Source: Siphonodentalium dalli (Eukaryota > Mollusca > Scaphopoda > Gadilida > Siphonodentaliidae). Taken from it: 64,000 bases of DNA. The stretch is from positions 117,075,319 through 117,139,318 of the forward strand of contig CP136066.1 in assembly GCA_032622095.1 (NCBI GenBank), given 5' to 3'. The position numbers and the translations under genes were made by a program. Positions 61,011-64,000 of this stretch are shown piece after piece; within the stretch, counting starts at the first letter, position 1; every line of letters begins with the position of its first letter. Under the pieces are notes generated by a model that saw nothing but the letters and a program-made list of their open reading frames with translations, was not told where the DNA came from and did no database searches.

Positions 61011-61354
61011 AGTTTGATAAAATGATCTTGGAATATACCCGTTGGGCTAAATGTATTTGCTTTTTGTGGAATGTATTTCCAATTCATTTTGAAAAAGTTG
61101 AATAATATGAAAGGTTGAGTTCATTACCAAATTTGTGCAGTTATATCAATTCAGTCAATTTGGCTTTGGTTGTATACTAAGAAATTCATTTTGATATAAA
61201 GAGTTTCTATCTAGAGTCTAGTAGAGTCTAGACCCTGATATCTGACCTTGTTTAATTTGAAGAATCTATATGATGAGCACTAAAGCAATTGACTACCATA
61301 GCCCACAACAATCAAATAGCCTGGTTTACAAACATTTGGGTTGTTAAAAAGTGG

Positions 61355-61840
61355 ATGCAGAAGGGAACAAATTTAAAATATTCATCACCACCACACAATT
61401 GACAAATAACAGAACTGTCTATGAATTTCACAAGATATTTGAATACGATCAGTTTATAAAAATAAATAATAAGAGACTGCCATTAACTATTTTCTTCACC
61501 ACATGCTTCATATTTTAACCAACATGAACAGAAACCAATGAAGTATATATTAAAATGGTTTTTACAATATTGAGAAAAAAGTTGTAGGATGGGCACAATG
61601 CAGAAGGGAACAAATTTAAAATATTCATCACCACCACACAATTGACAAATAACAGAACTGTCTATGAATTTCACAAGATATTTGAATACGATCAGTTTAT
61701 AAAAATAAATAATAAGAGACTGCCATTAACTATTTTCTTCACCACATGCTTCATATTTTAACCAACATGAACAGAAACCAATGAAGTATATATTAAAATG
61801 GTTTTTACAATATTGAGAAAAAAGTTGTAGGATGGTCACA
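61355..61840 (+). repeat. Perfect-looking 243-bp tandem duplication
   Basis: ATGCAGAAGGGAACAAATTT starts at 61355 and again at 61598. The two units read identically to the eye until GGATGGGCACA versus GGATGGTCACA at the end. Flanks carry CCTGGTTTA (61320) and TAAACCAGG (61842), a short inverted pair. Confidence 0.93.
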
Positions 61841-61859
61841 TAAACCAGGTTATTAAATT

Positions 61860-63400
61860 GATGTTTCCTTATCAACTAGTTGGATCAGAACAAAATCAGA
61901 CTTAAAGCATAACATGAGTTTCCACCAACACAAACAACTTATTAAAAATATCTTTTTCATCACCACATTGTGAGTTTCTGAAGTTCCTGCTGAACGTATA
62001 TATATATATCATCAGCTCTGAAGGTGAATTCTATTTAATTCTTAGTATGGGTATTTGGTCTTGTAAGGAGAAACTCAAATTAAATATGGCTGTGATTTTC
62101 ACCCTGGAAGTATTCTAGAAAGTGGTCAGTATCATTGAAAACACACCATTATTGAACATTTCGCCCTGAAATAATCCTCTATTGTGTAGCTTAAACAGAA
62201 AACCAGAAGCCTGAGTGCAATTGTAGACACTCAGTAATTGAGTTAGTTTGTAATCTTGATTGTTACTAATCGGTTGCACTGTTTCAGTGACACTAAAACT
62301 GTGTGACACCGACCATCTATACAGCACAACAAACTGTGACATCGACCATGTATACATCACCAACCATACAGCTGAACAGCACTATTCTTAGCCTCATAAT
62401 CAAAGTTTCGTTCTTCATGTGAATGAGTATGATTTGTCTGTCTGATCCATTTTTTTCCGAGTGAAAATAAAACATGGTTGATTAAATCAAGTTTACAGCT
62501 GTCACTCGTCCTGCATTACGTGTACGGCATAGAGATTCATGAATGACAAATGGCATTATTGATTGCCCTTATATCGGTAATGCTGAATTGACCAGGATGA
62601 GCTGATGATATAATTTTAACAACAAAGCCCTGTTAAATATGAAGCATGGGGACAAATTGAGTGCATATACTTCAGAGTTTTTAAGTTCGTGTGATTTTGC
62701 GATTTTACAATGCAGTGTCTGTTTGCAAAAATAAGATATCCAATATCATTCTTACCACTTACTATGAAGGGTGTTTGTCAGGGAAACTCAAACTTTAATT
62801 CTGTGAATGATCATTGTGAAGAGCCTCGAGTATTTTCATCATGCGATCTTATTGGCCATGTTATTACTTACTATTGTTTCTCTAATAATATATATATATT
62901 TTTTAAATTATCTCTACTGAAGTTCTGTATGTGATGAATATCACCTGCTGAAAAAAACCAGTGATGACTACGAACTTGTTGAGGGGTATTTCACCAAGTG
63001 ATATTCCTCACAATCAGATTTTTTTTTCAGTTCAGATCTATATAATTTCATATTTGTAAAGAATATACACTATTGGATAAACAATACTAAGTTATAACAT
63101 GAAGAATAAGGACTAAGTAACAGCAATTGTGTCATTTCCATCCACTTCAGTTACTAATTACTGTTCTCGTTATTCATGTTATGCTGCATAGAAATTTGAC
63201 ATTTCATCTGCGCTAACATGTTTTTTATTATGAACATTCCTCTTCCGACAATAAGAGTGATATCTCTGTTAGATTTTGGCATTGGGTAACAACATTATTT
63301 CCTAGTGACTGAAGCTTCTGATCTCTCTGACTCAAATCATTATTAAATAAGTAGTACTCCTGAATCTACACATAAAGTTCACGGAAGAGATGCACAATGT
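61860..63400. other. Sequence without a recognised gene
   Basis: Presumed last intron or downstream region. No exon or repeat boundary recognised. Confidence 0.5.
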
Positions 63401-63404
63401 TTAA

Positions 63405-63588
63405 CCCTTACATGGCGGGAGCTTCCTGAAATTTTGCGAAAATCCTGTGCCAATGCATTCTCTTATTATGTCAATTTATGTGAGTCTCCCATTGTAAGCC
63501 AGTGCATTCTTGCATATATCGGAGAATGCACTGGTGCACGATCTTCAATCTTTAAAGCTGCACCAGCACGACTCCCATCATGAAAGGG
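63405..63588. mobile_element. piggyBac-like MITE, 184 bp, same family
   Basis: TTAA (63401-63404, 63589-63592); CCCTTACATGGCGGGAGCT and (right) GACTCCCATCATGAAAGGG are diverged complements. It contains a decayed palindromic core (GCCAATGCATTCTCTTATTA / GGAGAATGCACTGG). Confidence 0.85.
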
Positions 63589-63712
63589 TTAAATTATGTC
63601 TCACCCGCATGTTGACTTGTGTAGATGTTCTCAGAAACTCTACCACATTCGATTCCACGCATCTGTGGCGAGTGAAGAATGTATTGTTTGCAGTGAATTA
63701 TTTTGTTGCCAG

Positions 63713-63940
63713 GTGCAGTAAGCTCATTTGACCTGGACCCCTGAACCTGCCGACATGAATGAGAACAGAATATGTACTGAGTAATGGTATTTCATTGTGA
63801 ATGGGAATAACATCATTTTGATGTCATGGACTCCTATCTCCGATTGTATATATGATAGTTTTATTTATTTGTCATCATTTTCTATCATGGCTGGGAGATA
63901 TTTTTCACACTTTATTAAATAAATTCATATACATCTTCAA
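63713..63940 (+). other. RCOR: Candidate 3' UTR exon of RCOR with poly(A) signal
   Basis: A good acceptor (TTTTGTTGCCAG, ends 63712) is followed by GTG CAG TAA, which would give a two-codon coding end if spliced in phase 0 from 58454. About 200 nt of non-coding, U-rich sequence follow, including ATTTATTT near 63863. An AATAAA stands at 63918-63923 with a GU-rich stretch after 63938. The signal order is that of a terminal exon. The donor it would need is weak, so this is plausible but unproven. Confidence 0.5.
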
Positions 63941-64000
63941 TGTGTTGATGAGGTTGTTTCCTTATTTTTTTGTCGAGTTTTTTCAAAAACTCTACTTATG

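Noticed and set aside
60482-61012. Three overlapping 62-87-residue frames on +
   Set aside because: They translate the tandem units of the family C-like repeat.

Overview
The window is eukaryotic nuclear DNA. It is AT-rich, almost free of long open reading frames, and built of short exons separated by introns of 0.3 to 15 kb packed with repeats. The one recognisable gene is a REST corepressor (CoREST/RCOR) on the + strand. The repeat families (dispersed units opening with TTTTTAGCTCACCTGAGACG, and several ending near CTCTTGTT) together with the large introns suggest a lophotrochozoan, most likely a bivalve or other mollusc. The species assignment is inference from repeat style, not from a marker gene.

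Gene layout. Twelve coding exons can be placed by homology to RCOR proteins, with AG/GT borders and compatible phases: 9115-9186, 10160-10212 (end of ELM2), 25026-25187, 28807-28922 (SANT1), 30760-30826 (acidic), 31124-31224 and 39106-39298 (a GATA-like C-x2-C/C-x2-C zinc finger split by an intron, then the LSD1-binding linker), 40476-40553 (linker coiled coil), 51527-51584 and 54617-54807 (SANT2), 57325-57443 and 58379-58463 (proline-rich tail, stop). They encode 430 residues. The N-terminus and the start of ELM2 lie upstream of base 1 or were not recognised. A probable 3' UTR exon with a poly(A) signal lies at 63713-63940.

The protein should act in the nucleus as the scaffold joining HDAC1/2 (ELM2-SANT1) to LSD1/KDM1A and nucleosomes (linker-SANT2). 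The zinc finger between SANT1 and the linker is absent from human RCOR1 as I know it. It gives an ELM2-SANT-GATA order like that of MTA and RERE proteins.

Intron content. The introns are a dense, nested transposon landscape. Elements whose ends and target duplications can be read directly include three hAT-type elements with 8-bp duplications (2202-3382, 31987-32830, 36553-37500), a fourth hAT-type element (34131-36033) nested in another inverted-repeat element and itself carrying a TTAA-flanked MITE, and a 4.27-kb CAGGG-ended element with a 5-bp duplication (46177-50450) that splits an antisense LINE. There are also a 4.5-kb TA-flanked element with long inverted arms (19425-23920), a 1.7-kb foldback (about 7341-9073), piggyBac-like TTAA MITEs with palindromic cores, and a mariner-like MITE. 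The antisense LINE ends about 12-20 nt before the SANT2 acceptor, so part of that exon's splice signal appears to be transposon-derived.

No tRNA, rRNA, CRISPR array or second protein-coding gene was found.
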